From Sphingobacteriales bacterium (GTDB taxonomy: Bacteria > Bacteroidota > Bacteroidia > Sphingobacteriales > Sphingobacteriaceae), in contig JAPLFD010000020.1 in the NCBI GenBank assembly GCA_026390835.1, positions 62,001 through 126,000 on the forward strand: a stretch of 64,000 nt of DNA, read 5' to 3'. Numbering within the stretch: the stretch's first letter is position 1; each line of letters opens with the position of its first letter. A program made the translations under genes and the position numbers. Positions 9,124-17,615 of this stretch are shown here, one piece after another. Below the pieces are notes generated by a model. The model did not search any database and was not told where the DNA came from. It saw nothing but the letters and a program-made list of their open reading frames with translations.

Positions 9124-9982
9124 TTTCTTTCCAGATTTCGCCAAGTTGGTGAAACTTCGCTTAAGTTTCTTGGTGGTATTTTCTGCCTCCATTTCTTTTT
9201 TAATTGGGAGTAAAGAACAGGGATTTGTAAACTGGACAAACTGGGCAATTTTAACACTGGGTGGTTTTCTGGTAACGGCTGCAGCCAATGGTTTCAACGA
9301 AATTATAGAGAAAGATTTAGATAAATTAATGAAACGTACTGCTGATCGGCCTATACCTGCCGGGCGGATGACCACGGGGCAAGCCTTAGTACTCAGTATT
9401 TTTATGAGCATTATAGGTACCCTAATTTTGGTGCGATTGAATTTTTTAACCGGCGTACTCTCTGTATTCTCCATCTTTTTTTACGCTTTTATTTATACCC
9501 CCATGAAACGAAAATCGCCCATTGCGGTTTTTCTTGGGGCCATACCCGGGGCATTACCTCCACTTATTGGCTATTTTGCGGCATTCGAAAATCCGGCCAT
9601 TTCTTGGACACCCATCATCTTATTTTTGGTCCAGTTTGTATGGCAGTTTCCACATTTTTGGTCTATTGCTTGGGTATTAGATGAAGATTATAAAAAAGCG
9701 GGTTTCCGTTTGTTGCCCACCACTAAGCCCGATAAAACAAGCGCCCTGATTATTCTACTCACCACCATTGTACTTATACCGGTAAGTTTAATGCCAACTC
9801 TTTACCACATTGGTGGTAACAGTATTGCCTTCATTTCACTTGTTGCCGGCTTGTATTTTTTATACACAGCCATTCAATTGTATAGGAAATTAGATATTGC
9901 ATCGGCACGACACATGATGTATGTCTCTTTTGTATATTTGCCCCTTGTACAAGTAGGCTTATTGCTCGATTTTATTTCTTAA
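9116..9982 (+). CDS. ctaB: Protoheme IX farnesyltransferase (heme O synthase)
   Basis: UbiA-superfamily membrane enzyme that attaches a farnesyl group to heme b, producing heme O for CtaA. It has 288 residues and about nine helices. The prenyl-diphosphate motif NGFNEIIEKDLD is followed by the family hallmark MKRTADRPIPAG, and the second polar loop is WVLDEDYKKAGFRLLP. The ATG at 9116 lies inside the end of ctaA and is preceded by an unusually good Shine-Dalgarno (AGGAGG near 9104), consistent with translational coupling. Also called cyoE. Confidence 0.96.
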   Translation: MRNFFPDFAKLVKLRLSFLVVFSASISFLIGSKEQGFVNWTNWAILTLGGFLVTAAANGFNEIIEKDLDKLMKRTADRPIPAGRMTTGQALVLSIFMSIIGTLILVRLNFLTGVLSVFSIFFYAFIYTPMKRKSPIAVFLGAIPGALPPLIGYFAAFENPAISWTPIILFLVQFVWQFPHFWSIAWVLDEDYKKAGFRLLPTTKPDKTSALIILLTTIVLIPVSLMPTLYHIGGNSIAFISLVAGLYFLYTAIQLYRKLDIASARHMMYVSFVYLPLVQVGLLLDFIS

Positions 9983-9998
9983 CCCTCATATAAATCCA

Positions 9999-10565
9999 AT
10001 GACCGAACAAGAAAGAATTAATTTTAAGGCCAAAAAGTTTTTGGTTTTGCTATTCGTAATTGCCTCATTTATGCTTTTTGCTGGTTTAACCAGCGGTTTT
10101 ATTGTATACACCGGCGGCAGTGTAGATAGAGGCTTGAAAATTATTTTGCCGCAGGCGTTTAAATTAAGTACTCTGCTTATTGTGTTGAGTAGCATTACGA
10201 TGCACATGGCTTATTTATCGGCCAAACGCTTGCAATTGAACCAACAAAAAATGTATTTACTGCTAACCATGGGTTTGGGTATTGGGTTTTTTGTTTTGCA
10301 ACTTAGCGCTTGGCAAACACTCATTGGCCAGGGCATTTATTTTGTAAACCCCAATGCCTCACAATCGTTTATTTATGTATTTACCGGAGCCCATTTGGTA
10401 CACGTATTTGCCGGATTAATGATGGTATTGGCAGCATGGCTTGGTGGGGTTAAAAACATACCACAAGCAAACAACTTATTCCGCTTAGAAACGGCCTCCA
10501 TTTTTTGGCATTTTATAGATATACTATGGATTTATCTATATGTTTTCTTACTTTTGAACCAATAA
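9999..10565 (+). CDS. Heme-copper oxidase subunit III family protein (first copy)
   Basis: Membrane protein of 188 residues with about five helices, related to cytochrome c oxidase subunit III. The features are SGFIVYTGG, a run ending FTGAHLVHVFAGLMM with conserved His, and a C-terminal helix FWHFIDILWIYLYVFLL typical of the family. It stands directly before a second, longer subunit III gene. One copy is probably the true subunit III and the other an accessory or assembly partner; which is which cannot be decided from sequence alone. Confidence 0.9.
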   Translation: MTEQERINFKAKKFLVLLFVIASFMLFAGLTSGFIVYTGGSVDRGLKIILPQAFKLSTLLIVLSSITMHMAYLSAKRLQLNQQKMYLLLTMGLGIGFFVLQLSAWQTLIGQGIYFVNPNASQSFIYVFTGAHLVHVFAGLMMVLAAWLGGVKNIPQANNLFRLETASIFWHFIDILWIYLYVFLLLNQ

Positions 10566-10587
10566 TTTTTTCAAATAAAATTCCTAC

Positions 10588-11277
10588 ATGAGTACTAAGA
10601 TATCACCACTTGACCACGTAAATACAGGCCCCTGGAATGGAGGCAAATCGCCATTTGATGTAGAATATGGTAAAATAATGATGTGGTTTTTCTTATTATC
10701 GGATGCATTCACATTTTCTGCATTTTTAATTTATTATGGCGCCCAGCGTTTTAGTAAACTTACTTGGCCAGATCCCGATCATGTATTTCAATCTATTCCT
10801 GGCATTGCCAATGAGGGCTACCCCTTGGTGTTTGTGGGTATTATGACTTTTATTTTAATTATGAGCTCGGTAACTATGGTTTTGGCTGTAGAAGCGGGTC
10901 ATCGTAAAGCCAAAAAAGAAGTAGTAACTTGGATGATTTGGACCATTATTGGTGGGTTTATGTTCTTGGGCTGCCAAGCCTTAGAGTGGAGCCATTTGCA
11001 CCATGAGGGGTATTGGTGGGGTAGCTTTCCGGCAACATACACTGGTATAGATACGATCGGAGCACTTCAGTTTGCCAACCTGTTTTTCACCATTACCGGT
11101 TTTCACGGTTTCCACGTATTTACCGGTGTGGTAATCAATTGTATAATTTTGGGTATGGTTTTAAGCAATACTTTCGAAAAACGAGGTTCTTATCTTATGG
11201 TTGAAAAGGTAGGCCTTTACTGGCACTTTGTAGACCTAGTTTGGGTTTTCGTATTTACTTTCTTTTATTTAGTTTAA
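10588..11277 (+). CDS. Cytochrome c oxidase subunit III (second copy)
   Basis: Subunit III of the heme-copper oxidase, 229 residues with about five to six helices. Conserved landmarks are MMWFFLLSDAFTFSAF, the polar patch with the Glu in LAVEAGHRKAKK, FTITGFHGFHVFTGV, and the terminal WHFVDLVWVFVFTFFYLV. It is longer and closer to canonical CoxC than the preceding gene. Spacing of 22 bases upstream and 13 bases downstream indicates one transcript with its neighbours. Confidence 0.94.
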   Translation: MSTKISPLDHVNTGPWNGGKSPFDVEYGKIMMWFFLLSDAFTFSAFLIYYGAQRFSKLTWPDPDHVFQSIPGIANEGYPLVFVGIMTFILIMSSVTMVLAVEAGHRKAKKEVVTWMIWTIIGGFMFLGCQALEWSHLHHEGYWWGSFPATYTGIDTIGALQFANLFFTITGFHGFHVFTGVVINCIILGMVLSNTFEKRGSYLMVEKVGLYWHFVDLVWVFVFTFFYLV

Positions 11278-11290
11278 TCTTAAAAAGCAT

Positions 11291-11629
11291 ATGTCGGCAG
11301 AACACACTCAAGAACATGCTCACGAGCATGCAAGCATGACCAAAAGAAAAATTTGGCAGGTATTCTTTTACTTGTTAGGTATTACGGCTTTAGAATTTAT
11401 CATTGCGCTTTACCTCATTCCAAAAGGCATAGTGTCTCACGGTGTAGGTAATTTTGCTTATATCAGTTTAACACTTGTAAAAGCATTTTATATTGTTGCA
11501 TATTTCATGCACCTTAAATTCGAGAAATTTGCATTTAAAGCCAGTATAGTGCTTTCTTTGCTTTTTATTATTTATTTCATTGTTCTCATGCTTATAGAAG
11601 GTAATTATATACACCTTCAATCCTATTAA
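11291..11629 (+). CDS. Cytochrome c oxidase subunit IV (CtaF-type)
   Basis: Small membrane subunit of 112 residues: a His/Glu-rich N-terminus (TQEHAHEHA), then three hydrophobic helices. The motif KAFYIVAYFMHLKFE marks the prokaryotic cytochrome c oxidase subunit IV family. Its stop codon overlaps the start of the Sco gene (TAATG), showing coupling. It probably stabilises the CuB region or assembly rather than catalysis. Confidence 0.92.
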   Translation: MSAEHTQEHAHEHASMTKRKIWQVFFYLLGITALEFIIALYLIPKGIVSHGVGNFAYISLTLVKAFYIVAYFMHLKFEKFAFKASIVLSLLFIIYFIVLMLIEGNYIHLQSY

Positions 11630-12333
11630 TGCAATTCCCAAAATTCACAGTTAAAAAAATATTAATCCTGGTAACCATTCTGGCTTTTCCGGGATTTTTA
11701 TATTGGATGCTGACTGTGAAGGGCAAAAATCGATATAAATCTTTAGCATTTTTTGGCCCCAAACAAGTAGCTAGCACCTTTCATACCAAACGTGGGGTTC
11801 AAATTCCCGATACCTTGTATCACACCGTTCGCGATTTTACACTGCTCAACCAAGATAGTGTGGCCTTTATTTTTCCTGCTAAAACACACCGTATAAGCGT
11901 GGTAAACTTTTTTTATACCCGATGCACCGTGTTTTGTGCTAGCATGAATCAGCAAGTAAATTACCTGGCTAAAAAGTATCAACGAAATTCCTTATTGCAG
12001 TTTGTAAGTATTTCGGTAGATGGTGCTCATGATTCGCCTACGGCATTGCGTAGCTACCAACAAACTACCGGATTTCAGTCTACAAACTGGTCGCTTCTTA
12101 CGGGCCAACAGCCAGAAGTTGCCGAACTGGCCAAACAAAGTTTTTTGGTAGATGTTTTACCAGATCCTGCGCAACCTACTACCATCATCCACTCTTCCAT
12201 GTTGGTTTTATTAGATCCTCAAAAACGCATTAGAGGCTACTACGATTCGTTGAGTAAAGAGCAAATGGAAAAGCTAGATGACGAACTAAAAGTGCTTATA
12301 AACGAAGAATTAAGAACCAGAACTGATAGATAA
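11629..12333 (+). CDS. SCO1/SenC family copper chaperone
   Basis: Membrane-anchored thioredoxin-fold copper chaperone that delivers copper to the CuA site of subunit II. One N-terminal helix (about 8-25) is followed by a periplasmic domain. The copper-binding pair is CTVFC in FYTRCTVFCASM, and the distal His is in TTIIHSSMLVLLDP, matching the SCO CxxxC...H arrangement. It is encoded within the oxidase operon with a 1-base overlap to subunit IV. Confidence 0.95.
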   Translation: MQFPKFTVKKILILVTILAFPGFLYWMLTVKGKNRYKSLAFFGPKQVASTFHTKRGVQIPDTLYHTVRDFTLLNQDSVAFIFPAKTHRISVVNFFYTRCTVFCASMNQQVNYLAKKYQRNSLLQFVSISVDGAHDSPTALRSYQQTTGFQSTNWSLLTGQQPEVAELAKQSFLVDVLPDPAQPTTIIHSSMLVLLDPQKRIRGYYDSLSKEQMEKLDDELKVLINEELRTRTDR

Positions 12334-12345
12334 AAATTCAGCATT

Positions 12346-12876
12346 ATGACCGATAAAACCATATTAAGACTCGTTACCGCTATTTCTATTTTTGTATTTG
12401 CTGTAGTAGTTATTTTAAACCGCAAGCTTATACCTGTTACCATAGCTACCCCTTCTTTTGTGTATTTTTTGCCGAAGCTTAATGCCATCATCAATGGGAC
12501 CTGTTCGGTATTACTTTTGGTATCGCTTTACTTCATCAAAAATAAAAATGTAAACATGCACAAACGCTTGAATATACTCACCTTTGTCTTGTCATCGGTG
12601 TTTTTGGTTTCCTACATCTTATTCCACTATTTCGTAAAAGAAACCACCTTTGGAGGCACGGGTGCTATTCGTACGTTCTATTATAGTATTCTTGTTAGCC
12701 ATATTATTTTGGCCGCAGCTGTTTTGCCATTGGTTTTATTAAGCTTTAATAATGGTTTAAAATTGCAGGTAGATAAACACCGCAAACTGGTACGTTGGAC
12801 CTTCCCGATTTGGTTATATGTAACCGTAACAGGTGTTATTGTTTATATAATGATTGCGCCGTATTATACCTTCTAA
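12346..12876 (+). CDS. DUF420 membrane protein
   Basis: Membrane protein of 176 residues with five to six helices, matching the DUF420 family often found in oxidase operons and related to YozB. Recognisable parts are LPKLNAIINGTCSVLLL, HKRLNILTFVLSSVFLVSYI with conserved His, and HKKLVRW-like HRKLVRWTFPIWLYVTVTG near the end. The molecular function is unknown; position after Sco suggests a role in oxidase assembly or cofactor handling. Confidence 0.88.
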   Translation: MTDKTILRLVTAISIFVFAVVVILNRKLIPVTIATPSFVYFLPKLNAIINGTCSVLLLVSLYFIKNKNVNMHKRLNILTFVLSSVFLVSYILFHYFVKETTFGGTGAIRTFYYSILVSHIILAAAVLPLVLLSFNNGLKLQVDKHRKLVRWTFPIWLYVTVTGVIVYIMIAPYYTF

Positions 12877-12888
12877 TTCAATTTTAGG

Positions 12889-12896
12889 TATCTTTG
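12889..12896 (+). promoter_or_regulatory. Bacteroidota -7 box (TATCTTTG)
   Basis: TATCTTTG fits the Bacteroidota primary sigma -7 consensus TAnnTTTG and ends 3 nt before the ATG at 12900. A transcript started here would have almost no leader. No convincing -33 element is seen, and the gene also lies 23 bases behind its operon neighbour, so the box could be accidental. Confidence 0.35.
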
Positions 12897-12899
12897 TAT

Positions 12900-13175
12900 A
12901 TGAAATTGTTTAAACTGATTTTTACGTTTTTAGTTTTTGCTAGCTTGTTTGCTATTCCGCAAAAAAGTGTGGCACAGTGTGCTATGTGTACCCTTAATGC
13001 AGAAAACTCTGTAAAAAATGGCAATAAACAAGGCACTACCTTGAACAATGGCATATTATATCTTTTAGCCGCACCTTATTTGGCCATTGCGGGTGTAGGT
13101 TTCTTATGGTATAAAAAGTATCGCCGTAAAACTGGTATCAATCAGTTAAACGACGAAAACATGAACTTAAATTAA
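12900..13175 (+). CDS. Small exported CxxC membrane protein in the oxidase cluster
   Basis: A 91-residue protein starting at the ATG 12900 (an upstream in-frame TTG at 12894 falls inside a -7-like box). The layout is a signal peptide (KLFKLIF... to SVAQ), a short exported segment beginning QCAMCTLNAE, one hydrophobic helix (ILYLLAAPYLAIAGVGFLWY), and a basic tail. The exported CAMC pair next to a Sco gene invites a copper or thiol role, but that is inference; I do not recognise a characterised family. Confidence 0.8.
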   Translation: MKLFKLIFTFLVFASLFAIPQKSVAQCAMCTLNAENSVKNGNKQGTTLNNGILYLLAAPYLAIAGVGFLWYKKYRRKTGINQLNDENMNLN

Positions 13176-13186
13176 CATACGCTTTT

Positions 13187-13849
13187 ATGCTGCAAGCCAC
13201 CACCTTAAGTTTTTTACAGGGGATAAGTCAGCATAACAATCGCGAATGGTTTTTAGAACATAAACCCGAGTTCGAACAAGCTAAGCAAGACGTTCATCAA
13301 TTTGCAGCGGAACTCATTGCAGGCCTAGCTCAACTAGATCCATCAATTCCTTCAAATTTAGATCCGAAATCTTGCGTCATGCGCATTTATCGCGATGTGC
13401 GTTTTAGTAAAGACAAACGCCCATACAAAGAGAATTTTGCCATAGCCATTTCTCCAAATGGTAAAAATTTTGATGGACCGGGCTATTATTTGCACATTCA
13501 TCCGGAAAATTCTTTTGTTGCCGGAGGCTGCTGGATGCCACAGCCCGATGAATTAAAAGCCATACGCCAAGAGATTGATTACAACGAAGCTGAACTTCGG
13601 GCAGTATTGGAAAAGCCCCTATTTAAAAAATATTTCACTAGCTTAGATACTAGTGAAAAGTTAAAAACCGTTCCAAAAGGATATACGGTTGATCATCCAG
13701 CTATTGAGTTGCTCAAATTAAAAAGTTTTACAGCCCATTATGCCATTAGCCCTGCTGCATTATGCAGTGCTACTGCGGTAAAAGATGTATTGGCAGTATG
13801 GAATGAAATTTATCCCTTAAGCGTTTTTCTAAGAAATGCATTATCTTAA
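13187..13849 (+). CDS. DUF2461 family protein
   Basis: Soluble protein of 220 residues in the DUF2461 (TIGR02453) family. Hallmarks are the opening FLQGISQHNNREWFLEHK, the central CVMRIYRDVRFSKDKRPYKENFAIAI, and GPGYYLHIHPENSFVAGGCW. The biochemical function of the family is not established. It begins 12 bases after the small CxxC gene and may be co-transcribed, although nothing links it to respiration. Confidence 0.92.
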   Translation: MLQATTLSFLQGISQHNNREWFLEHKPEFEQAKQDVHQFAAELIAGLAQLDPSIPSNLDPKSCVMRIYRDVRFSKDKRPYKENFAIAISPNGKNFDGPGYYLHIHPENSFVAGGCWMPQPDELKAIRQEIDYNEAELRAVLEKPLFKKYFTSLDTSEKLKTVPKGYTVDHPAIELLKLKSFTAHYAISPAALCSATAVKDVLAVWNEIYPLSVFLRNALS

Positions 13850-13865
13850 CACAAAATTAGTTGCC

Positions 13866-14705
13866 ATGAAAAAAATCATTTTGTTCGCATGTTGTATAGG
13901 TGCCCTTGCTGCCCTAAACTCTTGCATGATATTATCTACCAAAAAATACAATGCTATTTTAGCACAACGTGATTCCTTATCGGTAGGTTGGGATCAGTCG
14001 CAAATTCGAGTAGAAAATTTAGAGCTATCGCTAGATCGTTTAAAAGCAGACACCTCCCGATTACATAAACGCCTAGCTGATTTACAAGTAAAATATCAAG
14101 GCCTCGATTCGAATTATATCGCCCTGCGTAACAATACTTCTTCAGAAATTAAACGCTTAGCCGAAGATTTAAAAAAACGAGAAGCACGTTTAACCGAGGT
14201 AGAAGAAATTCTGAAAAAACGTGACGAAGCAACCAATGCCTTAAAAGATAAACTGCAAAAGGCCTTGCTGGGCTTTCAGCAAAATGGACTTACCGTTGAA
14301 ATACGCAATGGTAAAGTGTATGTATCGCTTACCGATAAATTATTGTTTGATACGGGCAGCATTGTGATTGATGAAAAAGGAGAACAAGCACTGAAAGCCC
14401 TTGCCAAAGTGCTAAAGACCCAACCCGAGATTAATATTTCTGTAGAAGGCCACACCGATAATCAGAAAGTAAACAACTTGGGCCAAATTAAAGACAATTG
14501 GGATTTAAGTGTATTGCGTGCCACCTCGGTTGTACGTTACCTTACTGAAACCGAGAAAATTGAAAGTAGCCGCATTACTGCAACTGGTAAAGGGGAGTAC
14601 CAACCTGTTGCCGAAGGTAGCACGCCCGAAATGCGGAGCCGTAACCGCCGTATAGAAATAGTACTTTCGCCAAAATTAGATGAACTGTATCAGTTGATAA
14701 AATAA
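13866..14705 (+). CDS. OmpA-family peptidoglycan-binding lipoprotein
   Basis: Outer-membrane lipoprotein with a peptidoglycan-binding domain. Start at the ATG 13866 gives MKKIILFACC and a lipobox LNSC; an upstream in-frame ATG at 13836 overlaps the previous gene. Residues about 35-130 form a long charged coiled coil with heptad-like Leu/Lys/Glu, and the C-terminal OmpA domain contains ISVEGHTDN and DNWDLSVLRATSVVRYL followed by RSRNRRIEI. It probably tethers the outer membrane to the cell wall. A hairpin terminator follows immediately. Confidence 0.92.
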   Translation: MKKIILFACCIGALAALNSCMILSTKKYNAILAQRDSLSVGWDQSQIRVENLELSLDRLKADTSRLHKRLADLQVKYQGLDSNYIALRNNTSSEIKRLAEDLKKREARLTEVEEILKKRDEATNALKDKLQKALLGFQQNGLTVEIRNGKVYVSLTDKLLFDTGSIVIDEKGEQALKALAKVLKTQPEINISVEGHTDNQKVNNLGQIKDNWDLSVLRATSVVRYLTETEKIESSRITATGKGEYQPVAEGSTPEMRSRNRRIEIVLSPKLDELYQLIK

Positions 14706-14711
14706 GAATCG

Positions 14712-14743
14712 AACAAAGCCCCGAGAAATTCTCGGGCTTTGTT
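14712..14743. terminator. Bidirectional terminator between the OmpA gene and rfbC
   Basis: An inverted repeat with AACAAAG..CCCGAG on the left and CTCGGG..CTTTGTT on the right forms about 13 pairs with one bulged C and a 5-nt loop. It lies between two convergent genes and can serve both. The T tract is provided by the stem itself rather than a long tail. Confidence 0.75.
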
Positions 14744-14744
14744 A

Positions 14745-15296
14745 CTAAAAGGGACTATTGAATGTTGCAAATGCCGGCAGAAGCTTGTCTTTTTCCGACA
14801 GCAAAATATCGCTTGGGCCTAATTGCCAATTTATAGCTAAAGAACTATCGTTCCAGCAAATACCAATCTCAGAAGCCTTGTTGTATAAAGCCTTACTAAC
14901 CTTATAGCTAAAAATAGTATCGTTGGCTAGGGTAATAAATCCATGTAAAAATCCGGGAGGTATCCAGAGCATGGTTTTGTTTTCACCGCTTAAATGAATT
15001 GTAAAATGCTCTCCGTAGGTTGGTGATTCTTTTCGAATATCTACGACTACGTCTAATACTTCGCCTTGTATTACACGTACCAATTTCCCCTGAGCAAAAG
15101 GAGGAGCCTGAGCATGTAAGCCACGTAGGGTGCCTTTATGAGAGAGCGATTGATTGTCTTGTACAAAGTTGGTAGAAATACCCGCTTTCTCAAATACCTC
15201 TTTATTATAACTTTCGTAAAAATAGCCACGTTCGTCGGCCAAAACCTGTGGTTTAATACTATAAAGTCCAGAAAGGGGGGTTGAACTAAATTCCAT
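14745..15296 (-). CDS. rfbC: dTDP-4-dehydrorhamnose 3,5-epimerase
   Basis: Cupin-fold enzyme of dTDP-L-rhamnose synthesis, 183 residues, the usual length. Family motifs are the catalytic-His segment LRGLHAQAPPFAQGKLVRVI, the metal/cupin strand VLDVVVDIRKESPTYG and IPPGFLHGF. It converts the 4-keto-6-deoxy-glucose intermediate to the L-lyxo form. The other rfb genes are not in this window. It overlaps the upstream DUF4286 gene by 11 bases. Confidence 0.96.
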   Translation of the reverse strand: MEFSSTPLSGLYSIKPQVLADERGYFYESYNKEVFEKAGISTNFVQDNQSLSHKGTLRGLHAQAPPFAQGKLVRVIQGEVLDVVVDIRKESPTYGEHFTIHLSGENKTMLWIPPGFLHGFITLANDTIFSYKVSKALYNKASEIGICWNDSSLAINWQLGPSDILLSEKDKLLPAFATFNSPF

Positions 15297-15594
15297 TTAC
15301 ACTTTCCATTAAAGTACGATAAGCCACAAATTTATTTTCAAATTGAACCAAACCCTTAGCTTGCAAGCTTGGAGCAAATTCAGTTTGGTAGCGCTTGTAC
15401 TGTTCCATATTATCTGCTATGTATTGCATGCAATAGGTTACGCCTTCGTTTGGCGAATCTAATACTTTTAACATGCGCTTAGCACTAAAACATCCGGTAG
15501 CCATTACCTCCGCAATGTGCTCGGTATGCATCCACTCTAACCAATCTGCTTCTATATCGGCATCTAAAATAAGCGTTACATTGTACAAAATCAT
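15286..15594 (-). CDS. DUF4286 family protein
   Basis: Small soluble protein of 102 residues with the DUF4286 pattern: MILYNVTLILD, DWLEWMHTEHIAEVMATGCF, and YCMQYIADNMEQYKRYQ. It is predicted to have a ferredoxin-like, antibiotic-monooxygenase-like fold; function unknown. Its end overlaps the rfbC start by 11 bases, so the two are co-translated. A weak -7-like box lies 4 nt before the ATG. Confidence 0.9.
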   Translation of the reverse strand: MILYNVTLILDADIEADWLEWMHTEHIAEVMATGCFSAKRMLKVLDSPNEGVTYCMQYIADNMEQYKRYQTEFAPSLQAKGLVQFENKFVAYRTLMESVNGI

Positions 15595-15718
15595 GGTGCT
15601 AATATACGTATTTGCAAAGAAGCCGCCATTGGTTTGAGCTAAATATGTAGTGCATTTGTTACCATAAAAACATGCGAAGTTTAGTAAATTACACCATCTA
15701 AATGAGATATCAACATAG

Positions 15719-17605
15719 ATGATACGTATCGTTAAGCAATTTTTCTTCTTTTCACTTTTTGCAGGCTTATTTGCGTGTTCGGGAGGGGGTGCTGCACGTC
15801 AGATTCCTATCGAAGATTTTTTTAAAAACCCCGAAAAAACAGCATTTAAACTTTCGCCCGATGGACAGTATATAGCCTACCTGCAACCCTATAAAAATCG
15901 CTTAAATATTCACGTAAGAAAGCTAGATGAACAAAAAACACTGCGGTTAAGTTCAGGATTAGACCGAAATATTTCTAATTTTTATTGGGCAAATAACGAG
16001 CAAATCTTGTATTTAAAAGATAGCGATGGGGATGAGAATAGACGCCTTTATGCTGTAAATAAAGACGGCAGCCAAACTCGGTTACTTATACCAGACACTA
16101 AAGTTAGAGTTCGTATTATTAGTGCCGATGCCTTGCCCAACAACGAAGTATTATTGGCGCTCAATAAACGGGATTCTACTATTTTTGATGCCTACCGTTT
16201 AAATATTGTTACCGGAGTATTGAAATTAGTGGCCAAAAATACCGGTACCATTACCGATTGGATGGCTGATGCCAAAGGACAATTGCGTTTAGCCATGTCT
16301 AACGATGGTGTGAACGAAACCATTCTGTATCGTACCACAGAGGCCCAATCTTTTAAGACCCTGTTTACCACTAATTTTAAATCATCGGTACGCCCTATAG
16401 GTTTTTGTCCCGAAAAAGATTGCTTATATGCACTCTCAAACAGAGGCAGAGATAAAACCGCATTGGTAGAAATAGATTGCCGCACGGGTAAAGAAATCAG
16501 GGTTATTTTTAACACCGGAAATGTAGATGTAAGCGATGCCGAATACTCTACCCTACACCAAAAAATTCGCTATGCCACTTATACCACTTGGAAAAGCCAA
16601 CGGGTATTTTTAGATGAAGAAAGCAAACGCATTTTTGCCGATTTGAGCAAAAAACTACCCGCTACCGAAATACGACTAAGCAGTACCAATGCCGAAGAAG
16701 ATAAATGGATTATACGCACTTTTACCGATAAAAATCCTGGCGCATTTTACCTATACCACGTAAAAACAAAAAAATTAAGTCAATTAGCCGTTATTAATAC
16801 GGCCATAAAGCCAATGGAGTTGTGCGCCATGAAAGCAGTTTCGTACACCGCTGCAGATGGTCAACCTTTGCAGGGTTATCTTACTTTACCCCAAGGTAAA
16901 AGTCCTAAAAATTTGCCTTTGGTAGTATTGCCTCACGGCGGCCCAGGTGCTCGTAACACCTGGACATACAATGCAGAAGTGCAGTTTTTGGCGAACAGGG
17001 GATATGCTGTATTTCAGGTAAATTATAGAGGTTCAACAGGGTACGGAAAAAAGTTTTGGACTGCTGGTTTTAAGCAATGGGGTAAACGAAGCCAACACGA
17101 TATTACCGACGGAGTACATTGGCTCATTAAACAAGGCATTGTCGACCCAAAACGAGTAGGAATTTATGGCTTTAGTTTCGGAGGTTATTCAGCACTCTGG
17201 GGTTTATGTTTTGAACCCAACCTGTATGCTTGTGGTGCTTCTTATTCTGGTTTAAGCAATCTATTCTCCTATCTAAAAGATATTCCGCCGTATTATAAGC
17301 CGTACCGATTGATGTACGAAGAAATGGTGGGCAACCCAGAAGCAGATGCCGACTATTTCCGCCAAGTATCGCCCATTTTTCATACGGAAAATATTGTTGC
17401 TCCGTTGTTAGTTGCACAAGGTGCTCGAGATTCAAGAGTAAATATCACCGAAACAGACCAATTGGTAAAACAGCTACGCAAACGAGGCATATCGGTTACT
17501 TATTTAGTAAAACAAAAAGAAGGTCATTTATTTAGGAATGAAGAAAATAGACTCGATTTTTACCGTCATTTAGAAGTGTTTTTAGCCAAACATTTACAAA
17601 ATTAA
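15719..17605 (+). CDS. S9 family peptidase (prolyl oligopeptidase type) lipoprotein
   Basis: Secreted serine peptidase of 628 residues. The N-terminus is a lipoprotein signal with lipobox LFAC. Residues about 35-370 form a beta-propeller-like region, and the C-terminal alpha/beta-hydrolase domain carries the catalytic triad: Ser486 in GFSFGG, Asp571 in GARDSR and His603 in EGHLF. It likely removes short peptides or acyl-amino acids in the periplasm. The two-component genes start 10 bases downstream, suggesting co-transcription. Confidence 0.95.
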   Translation: MIRIVKQFFFFSLFAGLFACSGGGAARQIPIEDFFKNPEKTAFKLSPDGQYIAYLQPYKNRLNIHVRKLDEQKTLRLSSGLDRNISNFYWANNEQILYLKDSDGDENRRLYAVNKDGSQTRLLIPDTKVRVRIISADALPNNEVLLALNKRDSTIFDAYRLNIVTGVLKLVAKNTGTITDWMADAKGQLRLAMSNDGVNETILYRTTEAQSFKTLFTTNFKSSVRPIGFCPEKDCLYALSNRGRDKTALVEIDCRTGKEIRVIFNTGNVDVSDAEYSTLHQKIRYATYTTWKSQRVFLDEESKRIFADLSKKLPATEIRLSSTNAEEDKWIIRTFTDKNPGAFYLYHVKTKKLSQLAVINTAIKPMELCAMKAVSYTAADGQPLQGYLTLPQGKSPKNLPLVVLPHGGPGARNTWTYNAEVQFLANRGYAVFQVNYRGSTGYGKKFWTAGFKQWGKRSQHDITDGVHWLIKQGIVDPKRVGIYGFSFGGYSALWGLCFEPNLYACGASYSGLSNLFSYLKDIPPYYKPYRLMYEEMVGNPEADADYFRQVSPIFHTENIVAPLLVAQGARDSRVNITETDQLVKQLRKRGISVTYLVKQKEGHLFRNEENRLDFYRHLEVFLAKHLQN

Positions 17606-17615
17606 GGCAAGGTGC

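Noticed and set aside
9079-9474. A 131-residue antisense open frame over ctaA/ctaB
   Set aside because: It lies opposite two well-conserved genes, has no recognisable motif and no promoter or ribosome site.
14745-15594. Surface polysaccharide biosynthesis cluster around rfbC
   Set aside because: Only rfbC is present; the partner gene is DUF4286, and no rfbA, rfbB, rfbD or glycosyltransferase is found.
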